A DNA stretch of 64,000 nt. Origin: Neoceratodus forsteri (taxonomy: Eukaryota > Chordata > Ceratodontiformes > Ceratodontidae). The position numbers were made by a program, and so were the translations under genes. A model generated the notes under the pieces. It was not told where the DNA came from. It saw only the letters and a list, made by a program, of their open reading frames with translations, and did not search any database. The stretch covers positions 1,244,741,001-1,244,805,000 of the forward strand of contig CM057452.1 of assembly GCA_016271365.2 (NCBI GenBank), written 5' to 3'. Positions 37,895 through 49,689 of the stretch are shown piece after piece. The first letter of the stretch is position 1. Every line of letters begins with the position of its first letter.

Positions 37895-38120
37895 GTTACT
37901 CCACATTTCAGATACTGTGCTCAGAATTGGCACCTTATATTTCAAGGACTGACACCCACTTCTGACATGCAGTGCCTGTGCCTAAATGGGTGGCAATCAC
38001 AGTCTGGCACCTGGCTACCAACATTGAGCACCGCGCATTGGTATATTTGTTTGGGGTTGAACAGTCAGCAGTTGGTGAGATCATAAATGAAGTTAGCAGA
38101 GTGCTCGTTCATGTGCTATT
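37895..38120 (+). pseudogene. Harbinger transposase, N-terminal HTH region
   Basis: Bases 37948-38116 read THF-stop-HAVPVPKWVAI, then TVWHLATNIEHRALVYLFGV and EQSAVGEIINEVSRVLVHVL. This is the 'PVxKRVAIALWRLAT...FGVSRSTV..I..EV' helix-turn-helix region before the nuclease core of PIF/Harbinger transposases. One in-frame stop is present. The CR1 starts within about 30 bases of its end. Confidence 0.75.
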
Positions 38121-39654
38121 ACCCAAAATGATTCTGATTCAAACTGTGTAGTGGGGAAGATCATGGAAACACTACCGAAGGAGAGATTGGTGGAACATCT
38201 GGTTGCCAATGGACTACAAGACCCAAGACAGCATGGTTTCACCTGGGGAGGGTCATGTCAGACAAGCCTCATTGAATTTTTCAATTGCATGACAAGGGAG
38301 GTGGATCAGGGGAGGGCAGTGGACATGGCCTATCTGGACTTCAGCAAGGCCTTTGACACTGTGCCACATAGAAGATTATTAAACAAACTTGGGAATATGG
38401 GAGTGGGTAGAACAGTAGTGCAGTGAGTAGGTAACTGACTGGCGGCAGGACACAGAGGGTGGTGGTAAATGGCTATCACTCCACAGAGAGAAGAATGACC
38501 AGTGGGGTACCACAGGGATCAGTGCTGGGACCGGTCCTATTCAATGTCTTCATTAGTGACATTGTGCAGGATGTAGAAGGCAAAATCTCCCTGTTTGCTG
38601 ATGACACAAAGCTCTGTAACAGAGTGGACACACCAGAGGGTGTAGACAGAATGAGGAGGGACCTGCAGAAACTTGAAGAATGGTCAGGGGTTTGGCAGTT
38701 GAAATTCAATGCAAAGAAGTGCAAGATAATGCATATGGGGCACAAAACCATGGAACAACATATCATTTGGGGGTGAGATTAAGCATTGTCACAGGGAGAC
38801 TTACCACGTGCTGGTGTAGTTTGGGCCACGAGGCCACAGGCCGAGTTGTCAAATCTATGTCAGCCGTGGTAAATCCCACCATAACCCAAACCCTGGAGTG
38901 GTGTATTGTGATTATGCCCTCACAAGAGATTAATTTATTTAAAAATAAAGTTTTTGTTTATTGATCAATTAATAATTATTATATTTTTATGTAAATATAC
39001 ATATGCCACATAAAATAGTCCAGGCAGTTAAGGTTGTTGAGCACAATTTTTATTTATTTAAACTCATCAACTTTTCAAATATATTGCTTCTAATTTTTTT
39101 GAGGAAAACTTCTCCTTACATGAGGAACAATCATGTTTATCAGTACTGTGTTTAATTAGATCATTCACAGTTTTCAGAAAATAAGTGCATCGAGAAACAG
39201 CTGAAAGCATATTTATTATTTCAATTTACTTTGTTTTTTACTTGTTTCTTTAAGCTGACTGCTTTGTGTGTTTTGTGGAACTGTATCTTTAAGATGTTTA
39301 TCTTTGACGTTACTAGTCGGTCTGAAGTCTGGGGGAAGGGTGGAAGACGTCAGTGTCTGGGTAGATCACCTGATGATAAAAAAAAATTGCTATGAGTTTT
39401 TTTTTTCTACTCTGAATTTACCAGATTCTATAATTATTTATTGTTTTCTACCTTACCCCGTTACTTTGTGTGGAAATTCACGGTGCCATAATTGATCGGG
39501 TTGCCGACAGATGCCATGGGTGGGCGGATCAGGATGCTTGCTAGGATGCAGTAGTCACGTCATGCTTGCTGTGCCATTTCAGGAGCTTGGAGAAATGCAG
39601 TAGTCAGATGGCTGCTCTCTGTGCATATCAGCTGCCCATTTTTCATTGGGTATG

Positions 39655-41140
39655 TCATTTTCTGTTCACTGGTAGGGAGGAATATTTCTGGTTTGCACAC
39701 TTCCATGTGTTGTGTGTGTAGAGTGCTTGGGTATGTGCTATACTTTGGCTATTCTCTTGGACGTCTTGGGATGTTTTTTTTTTATATTGATCTACTGCTT
39801 CAAGGGAGGTTTGCCAAGCTATTATGTTGCCCCATTTTTGATATTCTGTGAGGCTAGGGTGCCAGTAACTATGAAGGGAGACTTCGTTCTTGTGACCTGT
39901 TATGCTCATTATCTGTTGGGCCTCCATTCCTGACTCACTCAGTAATGTCACAGTGGTGGCACATAGGGAATGACTGGTGTACAGTTTTGGTAACTCTGCC
40001 TCTTTGCAGATACGAGGCAGCATTCCTCCTAGGTAATTTGTACCCATTACTTTGTGTGTGTACCAGATGTCCATTTTATTTAGTATGTCCTGGGAGAATC
40101 TTTTGGGGTGGAGGAATAAAGCTGGAGGGTTAGGGGCAGCTTAGAAATGTATTTAGTAAAACTTTTTACTGGGTAAAGAGGATCAATGGGTTGCTCAACC
40201 ATGCAACCTCTGCTGTGCTGTCTGGTTGGGTCACCAATCTCTTTGAGGTTTTTGGTCTGTTCGTAGAAGGATTTAGTTAAGTACTGTTGACCATTTTCAG
40301 ATACTTTTATGGCAAAGGAGTTAACTTTCAGCTGTCTGACACCCTCATTTCCTCTTCGTGCAAAGTGTCGTGGATATCTAGCCACACCTTGCGCACTAGT
40401 TCAATGGCTGTTGTTGGTGAAACTGCTTTGGAATTCCTGATTCTTGTTAGCTCATTGACTATCAGGGGCTCATGGTGCTCTGCCCTATCTTTGCCTTCTT
40501 TTCTGTAGTGTTTTACAACTTCCTTAAAAATGTTATTACTGGTGGCAATCTCGGTGTTATTCATTATGTTGAATGATCTACTTAGTGGGGGGGGTCATTT
40601 AGATGACTGTTTAGACCTGCTCGAAGGCTGACAAAACTACTGAGGACATATTCATTGCCATCACCATTTCTTACTGTGCTGTAATATTTAATCAGTATGT
40701 TGTTTAGCTCCAATGCGGTGATTGAGGCTACATTTATGGAAATCTTCTTGTGACTACACCAATCTTTGAATACATTTGTAGCCCATTGAGTCTGTTTTTG
40801 AGTCGCTATTTCATGACGTTGCAGTTCTAGCCTTTCCATTTCCTGATCGGTTATCTCCTGGTGACACTTGTGTTTTCTTTTTACAACAATGGATGGGCCC
40901 GCAGTTTGGGTGATGACAGTGGGAATTGAGTGTCGTGGCACCAGGATTGGTGACAGCACAGTTGGGAGGATCACTGATGGCATGTCGGCGGTTGGGTACC
41001 TCCGGAGCAACAGCGGAACTACTGGGGCACTCAGGTAAGATTTCTTCAACAACTGGTACACTTGTGTGAATGGATGACTCTAGTGAATTAAATATTAAGT
41101 CAAGTTCACTTGAGTCTATTAATTCAAAACTGGACTCCAT
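39655..41140 (-). pseudogene. Tyrosine recombinase, Crypton/DUF3504 (KIAA1958-like) type
   Basis: Minus-strand frames in order: an acidic N-terminus (41140-40811); WATNVFKDWCSHKKISIN and ELNNILIKYYSTVRNGDG (41061-40582); SNNIFKEVVKHYRKEGKD (40564-40328); FARRGNEGVRQL and CPV-like YPVKSFTKYISK (40385-40080); and LYTSHSLCATTVTLLSESG followed by QQIMSITGHKNEVSLHSY (40074-39655). This layout is that of Crypton-derived DUF3504 proteins (ZMYM, QRICH1, KIAA1958). In the second Arg box the usual HxLR is HSLC. The final His of GHK and a Tyr in SLHSY are present. At least four frame changes make it a pseudogene. Confidence 0.75.
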
Positions 41141-41254
41141 TTATCTTTTACTTATGTGTGTCTTGACTTCGGTTGGCAGTAAGAAAGATGGCGGTTGTTT
41201 GTTATCAAAATTTGAATCAGAGTGATTTGCTTGGGGGGGTCTCACACAACAAAA

Positions 41255-41314
41255 TGCTTGGCACCTCTTTCGTTGGTGATTGCAGGATTTACACCTGCTC
41301 AAAGGTGCCAAGCA
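41255..41314. repeat. Perfect 12-bp inverted repeat near Crypton 5' end
   Basis: TGCTTGGCACCT (41255-41266) and AGGTGCCAAGCA (41303-41314) are exact reverse complements with a 36-base spacer. They lie upstream of the recombinase start on its strand and could be a recombinase site or the element's promoter region. Confidence 0.75.
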
Positions 41315-42084
41315 GCCAATGACAGTGCTGCTTTTTACTGTATATTTTACATCCAGGGTATAATATAGCATACGCCAAGCAGGAAAGGGGTCTTAGGGTT
41401 ATCATCTCTGATAACCTGAAGGTAGGAAAACAGTGTGACAAGGCAACAGGTAAAGCAAATAGCATGCTGGGATGCATAGGAAGGGGCATCACCATCAGGA
41501 AAAGGGAGGTCATAATTCCACTATACAAGACACTAGTGAGGCCCCACCTGGAGTACAGTGTACTGCTCTGGAGACCTTACCTACATAAGGACATAGGGTA
41601 GAGAAGGTTCAGAGGAGGGCAACAAAGATGGTACATGGATTGCATCACAAGTCCTATGAGAACAGGTTGAATGATTTGAATATGTGCTCCCTGGAGGAAA
41701 GGAGGGAGAAAGGGGATGTGATAGAGACATACAAGCACCTTACAGGGAGGAACAGGGTGCAGGGATACACTATTTTGCAGCAAAAAATATGCTCCCGGAC
41801 TACAGGGCATGGGATGAAGTTGGAGAGAGGGCGATTCAGACGAAACATGAGGAAGAATTTCTTCACAGAATGGGTGGTAAACAAGTGGAACACCCTGCCA
41901 GAGGAAGTAGTGGGGGCTGAAACAATTATGACATTTAAGAATGCATGGGATAGACATAAGGGAATTCTGAAAGTCAGTGGTAAGGAGAAACAGACTTCTT
42001 GGAAAACATAAAGTGAACTTACAAGCTCAAATGGGCAGACTGGGTGGGCTGTAGGCCCTTATCTGCTGACATTGTCTATGTATC

Positions 42085-42720
42085 TATGTGGATGACATAA
42101 CAGCTGGCTTCAAAAAGGAGTGGGGGTTTCCTAACTGTGGTGGGGCTGTGGATTGGACTCATTTCCCCACGATATCCCCCCCAACCCTGGAAATGCCAAT
42201 GAATATTATAACCTCAGGTGCTACTTTCCATAGTTATGCAGGCTTTGGTGGATCACAAATACTGATTCATGGTCATTAATGTTGGATGGCCAGGAAAAGA
42301 GCATGATATGAGAGTTTTAAAAAACAGCAGCCAAGGTCAGGAGTCACAAAGGGAGCGCAAAGTGAGTGTAAATGTTTGCACTGCACTTACTGGTTCTACT
42401 GGTGGGCAATGGAGCTATTCACGGTTGATTAGCCCATGGGCCCAATTTCGCAGTCATCAGTTTTCTAGTCACTGCGAGTGTACATCTCTGTAATTCAGTT
42501 TCGGAGATGTACACTTGCCCAAATGGTGATCGCTATTCCATCACTCCAGCTGGTTGGATGAGACTGATTTTGACCGTGTGCTGCAGCCTGACTGTGGTCA
42601 ATTGCAAGGAGATGATATGACAGTTGTAGTACAAATGAGATATGCAGTAGTGATAAGGGATACACTGACTACATACTTTGCTGCACAACAACAGTTGCGG
42701 TCTTTGTGTATCATGCAGTA
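42085..42720 (+). pseudogene. Harbinger transposase, nuclease core remnant
   Basis: Immediately after the CR1 tail the plus strand reads DDITAGFKKEWGFPNCGGAV, then DWTHFPTISPP (catalytic Asp in the usual AIDGTH/AVDWTH motif), with YAGFGGSQILIHG in place of 'YKGFHSIILQALVD'. INVGWPGKEHDMRVLKNSS follows (second catalytic Asp in HDMRV), and later RLDETDFDRVLQPDCGQL and AVVIRDTLTTYF, the typical Harbinger C-terminus. The DDE Glu segment is not recognised and a hairpin-bearing stretch lies there. Confidence 0.75.
42477..42515. repeat. 12-bp perfect hairpin inside transposase remnant
   Basis: AGTGTACATCTC (42477-42488) and GAGATGTACACT (42504-42515) are exact reverse complements around 15 bases. 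The catalytic-Glu segment of the transposase is missing near this point, so a foldback insertion is possible. Confidence 0.7.
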
Positions 42721-42883
42721 AAGAAGAGTTATGTCACACACTGTACACTGATTTACCCCGGCAAGTTTTGTCAAGATACAGACTATAACACAGTATTAAT
42801 AACAGGATAAATAAGGCAGACGGACTCAGAGTGAGCAAGTGAGTGACTGAGTGAGTGACTGACCAGTGACACTCTGACACTGT

Positions 42884-43092
42884 GAGAGAGAGACAGAGAG
42901 AGAGAGTGAGAGAGAGAGAGGTAGACTGTATGACAGGGAGAGCTATACATAATTAGACAGACAGTGAGAGAGATGCATAGGTACCTGTGCCTGTGTTGCA
43001 CCTTATGTGCAGTGTCTTGATATTTAGTTATTCCAGTTGAAGGCAAACCACTGGAAGCTCCCTTACACACACATACACACACGCGTGTGCAT

Positions 43093-43147
<55 letters not shown>
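42884..43147. repeat. GA-rich and (CA)n microsatellites
   Basis: GA-rich repeats at 42884-42920 and an almost pure CA run at 43093-43147. The open frame crossing them on the minus strand is an artefact. Confidence 0.9.
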
Positions 43148-43151
<4 letters not shown>

Positions 43152-43915
43152 CTGTACAAACACAGAACATAAACACACCACTGATTCCCCCATGCTTACT
43201 AGTGCACTGAATTGACTTGCTCTAAATTACTGAAGTTGTTTTAATTCAAACAAGTCTCATTTTGAATGCTGTTTTCAAAACAGCCCAATGTTTATTAACA
43301 TATCAAACTGGTCTCCTGTCACTAATATCTCAGTGACTGCAATTCTGTGCCCTAAAGGTGTAAATGTATGCAGACATTTTCAACTGCAATTTTCCCAGTT
43401 TGCACCTAGTACATATGACACAGTACCAGTTTAAATAACAACATTTAAATGTTAAATAACTTTACTTTTTAGATGTACATCACCTAACTGTTCAGTTCAT
43501 AGTTATAACAGTAAACATAGTTAACAAACTGTAGTAACTGCTGACATCTTTGTAAACTGTGAAAACATTTGTTAAAAATAGGTTGAATTTACAACAGTTA
43601 CCAAACTTTTATAGAGAAACATACTTTTTATAAACTTTTGAAGTTAAAATTGTTTTCAAAAACTTTTAATGTTAAAACATTAAGATAATAATATGATTAT
43701 GTATCCGTAAGGTACATGATACCAAATACTGTATAGGAAACTTAGTAAATAGAAATACTGTACGTTACTTGTGATTTGTAAAAATGTTTTGAGATGCAGG
43801 TGGGGTTGCACTATTTTTTATATTATTCTCTGGTCAAAGAGTGTACTTAAAATAATTAGCCAAGGTGTCACAAGATCTTGTATCATAAAGTTAAAAGATG
43901 TTAATAGATAAATAG

Positions 43916-44750
43916 TTGGATATGGGAGTTGCCTCGTTAAATGTAAATGGACTAAATAACTTTAAAAAAATTAACAAAGTTCGACAATATCCTAAGCTCT
44001 ATCAAGTCAAGACTGTGTGTTTACAGGAAACACATCTTGTAGAGAAAAATGCTAAAACATTGAAAAAAACTGGGGTGGGTCAGGTTTTCCATTCATCTGG
44101 CTCAACTAGTAGTAGGGGAGTGACAATCCTTATATCCAAAGATATCAATTTCAAAGGCACACAAGTTATTAAAGATGCAGAAGGTCATTGTGTTCTGATT
44201 AAAGGCCTGTTATATGAATCTGAAATTACTTTGGGATCTACATATAGACCCTTTGTGATGTATGATAAGTTTTTTAACACTTTACAAATAGACCTAATTT
44301 CTTTGGGCTGTCAAGACACTATCCTGGTTGGTGAATGAAATGTTTTGGTAGACCCAAGGATTGACAAGACATCTAAATGTACTAACAATGAGATACACAA
44401 CTCGGGAAAGCTAAAGGAATTTATGAAGAGGAATTTTTTTGTGGATATTTGGCATGAAAGAAACCAATTTAAAAATGAATTCACACATAAATCCACACAC
44501 TTAAAAAAGTGTAGTAGACTGGACATTTTTCTTGTAAATAAAAGTTTGTTTAACAAGATTAAATTCCCATACATACATAGTATACTGATTTTGGATCATG
44601 CTATGGTGTCTTTACAACTTACACCTACATGGAACAGGTCACTTATTAACCAATGGCGTATTGATAACACTTTGTTAAATGATGTGAAGTTCACTGCTAT
44701 AATAAAACATGAACTTCAGGAATATTGAAAGGTTAACAGTACCACAGACA
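43916..44750 (+). pseudogene. Endonuclease domain of Tx1-type L1
   Basis: NVNGLNNFKKINKV and VCLQETHLVE give the N and E catalytic motifs, and GVTILISKDINF and GHCVLIKGLLY the central strands. ILVGE-stop-N stands where GGDFN is expected. LVDPRIDK replaces the DPRLDR segment, and RLDIFLVNKSL and ILDHAMVSLQL cover the final motifs (SDHxxV is LDHAMV). One stop and several substitutions inactivate it. Confidence 0.85.
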
Positions 44751-45224
44751 TTCTCATGGCCATGAAATGGGATGCATGGAAAGTGAATATCAAGAGTCAT
44801 ATTACATCATATCAATTTAAACAGAAACAACAGTTTAAACAACAATTTCAAAAACTTGAGGAAGAAATTAAACACCTGGAAAAAAGTTATAGAAACTAAA
44901 TTTGACAAAAATGTGATGGAGAAGTTAACATTGGCTAAAAATAACAAAAATCAGTTAATTCTACAGGCATTGGAGAAAGATGTATGGAAAGTAAAATCAA
45001 ACTTTATTTTCAAGGTGATAAAACAGGGAAGATATTGGCCTATGCACTGAAAAAAACAAAAAGAAAGGAACATTATAACAGTTATACATAGTGGTCAGGA
45101 AAAGGTTTATACATACTAATTACAAAAAAATTTGTTAACTACTTTCAATCTATAATAAGGAGCATATGTATGATCTTAATAAAATGCAATTATATATAAG
45201 AGATGCTATTTAAGCTCAGTTAGA

Positions 45225-46400
45225 TATTAAACAAAGTCCTTTTTCAGCTACAGAAATTAGTGAAGCTATTGCACAACAAAAAAAGGGTTCTGCACCTGGA
45301 CCAGATGGTTACACATATGAATTTTATCAGTTGTTTAAGGAGGAACTTTTTCCTTGGATAGAATTATTTATTGAAGAAATTATTAATACAGATCATATGT
45401 CCCAGTCCATTAATGATTGTACTATTATATTATTGTTAAAAGAAAACAAAGACCCATATAAAGTAAAAAATTATTGACCAATTTCTTTCTTAAATCTTGA
45501 TTTTAAAATAATTATGAAATTAATTGTCAACCGTATTCAAGACCAAATCACTAATGTTATAGGGAAAGAACAAAAAGAGTTTGCAAAATAAAGAAATATA
45601 TAACAGGGTTTAGAACAAATTCAAGGCATAATTAGTATATGCAAAATCAAAGGTGGATTTGATGGAAGAAGAAGCTAGTTTTGTTGCTTTGGATGCCACA
45701 AAGGCATTTGTCCTATTATCAATGAATTTTATGTATATAGTCTTAGAACAGTGGGCTTTTCCACCTTTAATTATGCAGTTACTGTGTAAATTATACTCCT
45801 TAGCGTCTGCTAGAATAAGGGTTCATTCTTTTTTTTCAGAGCCAATAAAAATTTCAAATGGGGTTAGGCAAGGATGTCCCCTTTCACCGTTATTGTTTAT
45901 ACTATGTCTAGAGCCTCTGTTGTTGAAAATTCATAACAATGAGGACATAAAAGGGATTTCTATTCAAAATGAAATTGTTAAAATAAATGTGTATCCAGAT
46001 GATATGCTGTTAAGTTCAACAAATCCTAATAAATCATGGCCCAATACACTAAAAGAAATAGACTAGTATGCATCCTTTTCAGCTTATGAAATAAACCAAA
46101 GTAAATCTTTAGCCCTACCTATTGCAGACTTAAGTTTAGAGACAAAAGACACTTTGGCCCCCATGAAAATCATAAATAATATGAAATATTTAGGTATATG
46201 GCTATTCAATAATATGGGGGATATAGTAAAAATAAACTCTTATAATATATTAACTAAAGTCAATAAACCATTAGACGGTTGGGAAAACTATGCTTTTTCT
46301 TTATGGAGAAAAATTAAAACATTAAAAATGGCTGTTATGCCACATATTATGTTCCAGTTTCAATCAGTACAAAGCATATTACAAGAAGGATGATTTTCTT
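45225..46400 (+). pseudogene. Reverse transcriptase domain of Tx1-type L1
   Basis: KKGSAPGPDGYTYEFYQLF (45275) opens the RT, followed by a DPYKVKNY-stop-PISFLNLDFK segment (YRPISLLN). An LDATKAFVLLSM segment (45690) replaces 'DxEKAFDRV'. SNGVRQGCPLSPLLFILCLEP (45855) follows, and YPDDMLLSS (45990) stands where FADDML is usual. KYLGIWLF follows at 46185. Ala-to-Pro next to the Asp pair would damage the site. Confidence 0.85.
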
Positions 46401-46439
46401 AAGTGCAGCATGCTTTTGTGACATTCTTATGGTGAGGGG

Positions 46440-47690
46440 TATCACCTAGAATAGCATGGGGTACATTGGTTATTCCAAGGAGTATAGTGGTATGGGATGC
46501 CCTGACCCCATTTTCTTACTATGTTGCCACAATGATTAAAATTGCTCTTACATGGGACAACAAATTTAAACAAGAAATTGACATTAAAGGTAAACATGTC
46601 ATTTACAGTATACAAGAACTGCAAGATGACTATGATCCTATGCTACGTATTCAAGATGTTGTAGCCGATCACAAGAAGTGCTCTAAACAGGATATGAACC
46701 CTATTATGAGGTGTATAGCCTTAGCTTGTAAAGAATGAGTAAAGGAAAGTATAGTTAAAAATTATTACCTTCATTCTATCCTGTTATACTATAAAGAAAT
46801 TAAATTGAAAAGAACGTGGAAAAATGCTTAGAGAGAATTAAACATGATAAATTGGTTAGACTTGATTGATAATGCAGATATTATCACATATGAAAAATTT
46901 AAGGAAACAAATCATATTATTGGGAATAAAAGATAATTGGTTATTACATGTTATGTTGAGTGCCCAATTTTTAGTTTAAAAAAAGAAAATAGTTAAAAGT
47001 AGGGAATAATGCAAACCAGATATATACTTGCATAATGGCTTGAATAACAATCCTAGCATTATAGCAAAGATCTATAAAACATTTAACTTGTTTGGAGAAT
47101 AATAATATGGTTAATAAAAAAAATTTGACTCAACGAAAGTGGAATCAAGCATTACATTTACATGTTTCTAGGGGTAGTTGGAGTAATATAAGGATGGAGG
47201 CGAATAAACTATATTCATATGTGAAGAATAAAAGCATCCAATTTAAAATAGTAGATAGAGCATATTTGATGCCATCCACTATGGCACATTATGAAGACTC
47301 AAAAGGGAAAATGTGTTGCCATTTTTGTGGCAACATGTGTAGTCATAGGCATATGTTATGGAGTTGTCCCAAGACTATAATTTGGTGGTGAAAAATGCAC
47401 CTTGAAATACAATGTATATTGAATAAACACAACACTTCTGAACCTAGTTTTTTTTTTCTTTTTTTGTTTAATGAATATGGAAAGTATATGTTTTCTAAAG
47501 AAGAAAAAAAAGATTTGCGCATTAGCATCCATGAATGTGAAAAGACAAATTCTTGCAATATGGAATTGTCCAGAAGTAGACGAGTGGAACAATAATGAGT
47601 GGCAACATAAACTTAAAGAAAATTTGATTTTAGAAAGAATTTCAGACTTTACTGACTGTGCAGGGAAAACAATGATGGAATAATTTCTAA
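46440..47690 (+). pseudogene. C-terminal region of Tx1-type L1 ORF2
   Basis: The frame 46466-46738 (WDALTPFSYYVATMIKIALT) and later frames 47092-47391 and 47471-47683 continue ORF2. CCHFCGNMCSHRHMLWSCPK at 47310-47375 is the C-terminal Cys-Cys-His-Cys zinc-knuckle-like motif. Short frames separated by stops. Confidence 0.75.
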
Positions 47691-47946
47691 ACTGAATTAA
47701 ATTTTTCGTATTCCCCTATTTAAATTTCAACTAAGTTAAATATCTGTTATAATAGACAGTTATCTAAATGCAGTATTTATTGACCAGAGTTTTGTATTCA
47801 CTTGGTGTACTAAGTGTGTTATTTATAAAATGGTATATATACTATGTATCATTTATAAAAATAAAACAAAAATAATTATTAAAAAGAAAAAAAAGATAAT
47901 CATATGATTAAAGCTTCTCAACTGGGTATCCAATGAGGATGGTGAA

Positions 47947-47984
47947 TGAATATGAGTCACCATCAAAATGGTGACTCATATTCA
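47947..47984. repeat. Perfect 17-bp palindrome
   Basis: TGAATATGAGTCACCAT (47947-47963) and ATGGTGACTCATATTCA (47968-47984) are exact reverse complements with a 4-base loop CAAA. Flanking sequence (CTGGGTATCC to the left, GGGTACCC to the right) extends the pairing imperfectly. Confidence 0.9.
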
Positions 47985-48230
47985 GCACTTTCCTCCTGGG
48001 TACCCTGCAAGGATAACGATCCTATGCAAATGTGAGAGTAGTAAAGGGTGACAGGAAAGGGGAATAGTGAGGAGAAGGGGAGGAACAGGGAAGGGGTTTT
48101 AGGACGCTGGTGTGCCTGCTGCCACTGAGCTAGCCATGTGGTGTGGTGTTGTGGGTGGCTAGCTCTGCTGCAGTAGGTATAGGGTTTGGAATAGGGTGCC
48201 TGCACATTTTGCTGCTGCCTGAGGCCATGG

Positions 48231-48475
48231 GGCATAATTTTTTTTGCGGTTTAGGGATTTTGCCCCCTTCCCAACATGCACCACCCTGGAGTTGAGAATC
48301 CATACTCATGAGGATGCAGAGGGTGAAGCCCCCCATGAGGAGGGGCATGGGAGGGAACAGCATCTCCACAAAAACACTTTTTCTTTTTCCAGATGTTGGG
48401 TTGCCTAGGAGTTTGCTTTTTGGCAATATACACTCGACATAACAGCGATTGCTATTTTGCAATCGCTGTTATGAC
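48231..48475 (+). repeat. Palindrome-ended repeat family, copy 1
   Basis: About 245 bp sharing with 52030-52265 the blocks GGATTTTGCCCC, GAG(T/C)TGAGAATCCA, CCAGATGT(T/C)G, TATACACTC and a closing near-palindrome. Here the palindrome is AACAGCGATTGC and GCAATCGCTGTT (exact reverse complements around TATTTT). Both copies then read ATGACAT.GAACC and diverge, marking the family's end. No coding sequence. Class unknown. Confidence 0.75.
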
Positions 48476-49027
48476 ATTGAACCTCTTCGTAACTGCATGT
48501 GATACAAACAAGTAAATAACTGCAAAAGTTAACTCTGTTTAAGAAAACAAGATTAAAATACAACTCAGTTTTTGGTGTGCACATCTGTCCTGTACAGTAA
48601 TGATTTTACGTCATGATTGTTGTGAAGCACTAAATGTTCCTAAAATAGTATTGTCTCTGTTTCACTGCGCTTTCATTATTTTTCTTTGTGGTCATATGTA
48701 TTGCAATTAAAGTACATGTTTCATGATCATTCCTGGAACCATGCCCTGATTATTCACATGAGTGGTATTATAACATGTACTCAAGATGAGTTGATGTGTC
48801 ACAAATATACAGCCCAGTGTGATAGATAATTACAGATTTCTTTAAGTTATATACTCAGACAAAGATTCTTCAGTGAAGGATGCTGACTGCATCTGAAAAG
48901 TTACCATGTGACCATTACCACTGCAGTGCTCTGCAGAGTTTAGTTGCCTCACGTTCTGGTTACCAGAATCAGGGTGTGACACACCCATGTGAGGGGCCTG
49001 GTTTGCTGATGCTGTGGCATACTATAC

Positions 49028-49637
49028 CTAGTCGTATGAACATATCCCATATGACAAGCAGCAGTATTGCCTAGGTTCATCTTGACACAACCAAAAGAAA
49101 GTGCTGTCATGTGTGAACCGTTCATATGGCTGCCTCCTTGGACTGGCATACTGTTTTGGAATATTATTATAGCAAGCATTTTCATGAGGTTTTTGAAAGA
49201 ACAGATTAGTTTGTTTAACCTCATGTCTCCTCATCCTCTCCTCCATCTCCGTATTAGACCTTACTCTTTCGTTCTCATGCAGAATTAGTTGGTTGTGTTG
49301 CTCTATAAGAATTTTATGAGTGGATTCGCACACTGCCTCAACAAACTCCTGCATATGGCTAGTTCTTTTTTTTTTTTTTTCCTCAGGGTAAACACACCGG
49401 GTTCAGTTCTGGCTGTTCTCTTTGCAGGTGGCCCAAATGATGTGGCTAGCTCACTGCTGCATCCAGATTCCTGAGGTGCTGGTTCAGTGCTATACTGCAT
49501 AGAATCTGACGTGTTTTGTGATGCACTGAGTCTGTCATTATTCAATGAGGAATCCTGGTTTCCTTCACTATCTAAAAGAAAAGGGGAAAAGAGACAAAAA
49601 GCATTTAGTTTCCTCACTGGACAGGAGTCTACATCAT

Positions 49638-49689
<52 letters not shown>

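Larger units (their letters stand above)
38776..41344 (-). mobile_element. Crypton-type element inserted in the CR1
   Basis: The insertion that divides the CR1 carries a minus-strand tyrosine recombinase gene (41140-39655). It has no RT, RNase H or DIRS-like genes, and no long terminal inverted repeats were seen, which fits Crypton elements, known for carrying only a recombinase. The remainder to 38776 is AT-rich and noncoding. The boundaries are taken from loss and resumption of the CR1 frame (within about 10 bp). Confidence 0.6.
38140..42085 (+). mobile_element. CR1 LINE split by a later insertion
   Basis: Part 1 (38140-38775): VVGKIMETLPKERLVEHL, RQHGFTWGGSC, VDMAYLDFSKAFDTVPH, SGVPQGSVLGPVLF, ISLFADDTKLCNRV and KKCKIMHMGHK. 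Part 2 (about 41345-42085): a YNIAYAKQERGL segment, VIISDNLKVGKQCDKATG, RPHLEYSVLLWRPYLHKDI, DLNMCSLEERREKGDVIE, KNFFTEWVVNKWNTLPEE and FKNAWDRHKGIL. Its 3' UTR ends in GTCTATGTATCTATGT. Part 1 stops just where part 2 starts in the CR1 protein, so this is one element. The FADD catalytic site is kept. Confidence 0.85.
43800..47900 (+). mobile_element. Tx1-type L1 LINE, nearly full ORF2
   Basis: ORF2 starts at about 43916 (DMGVASLNVNGLNN) and ends near 47683, followed by an A-rich tail to about 47900. The order is endonuclease, RT, then a C-terminal Cys/His segment. It is AT-rich and carries about ten stops and shifts. No ORF1 is seen upstream, so it is probably 5'-truncated or its ORF1 is eroded. 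It sits inside the Harbinger interval. Confidence 0.85.

Noticed and set aside
39655..41140. DIRS element
   Set aside because: DIRS elements carry RT, RNase H and methyltransferase genes. None is found in the 2.6-kb insertion.
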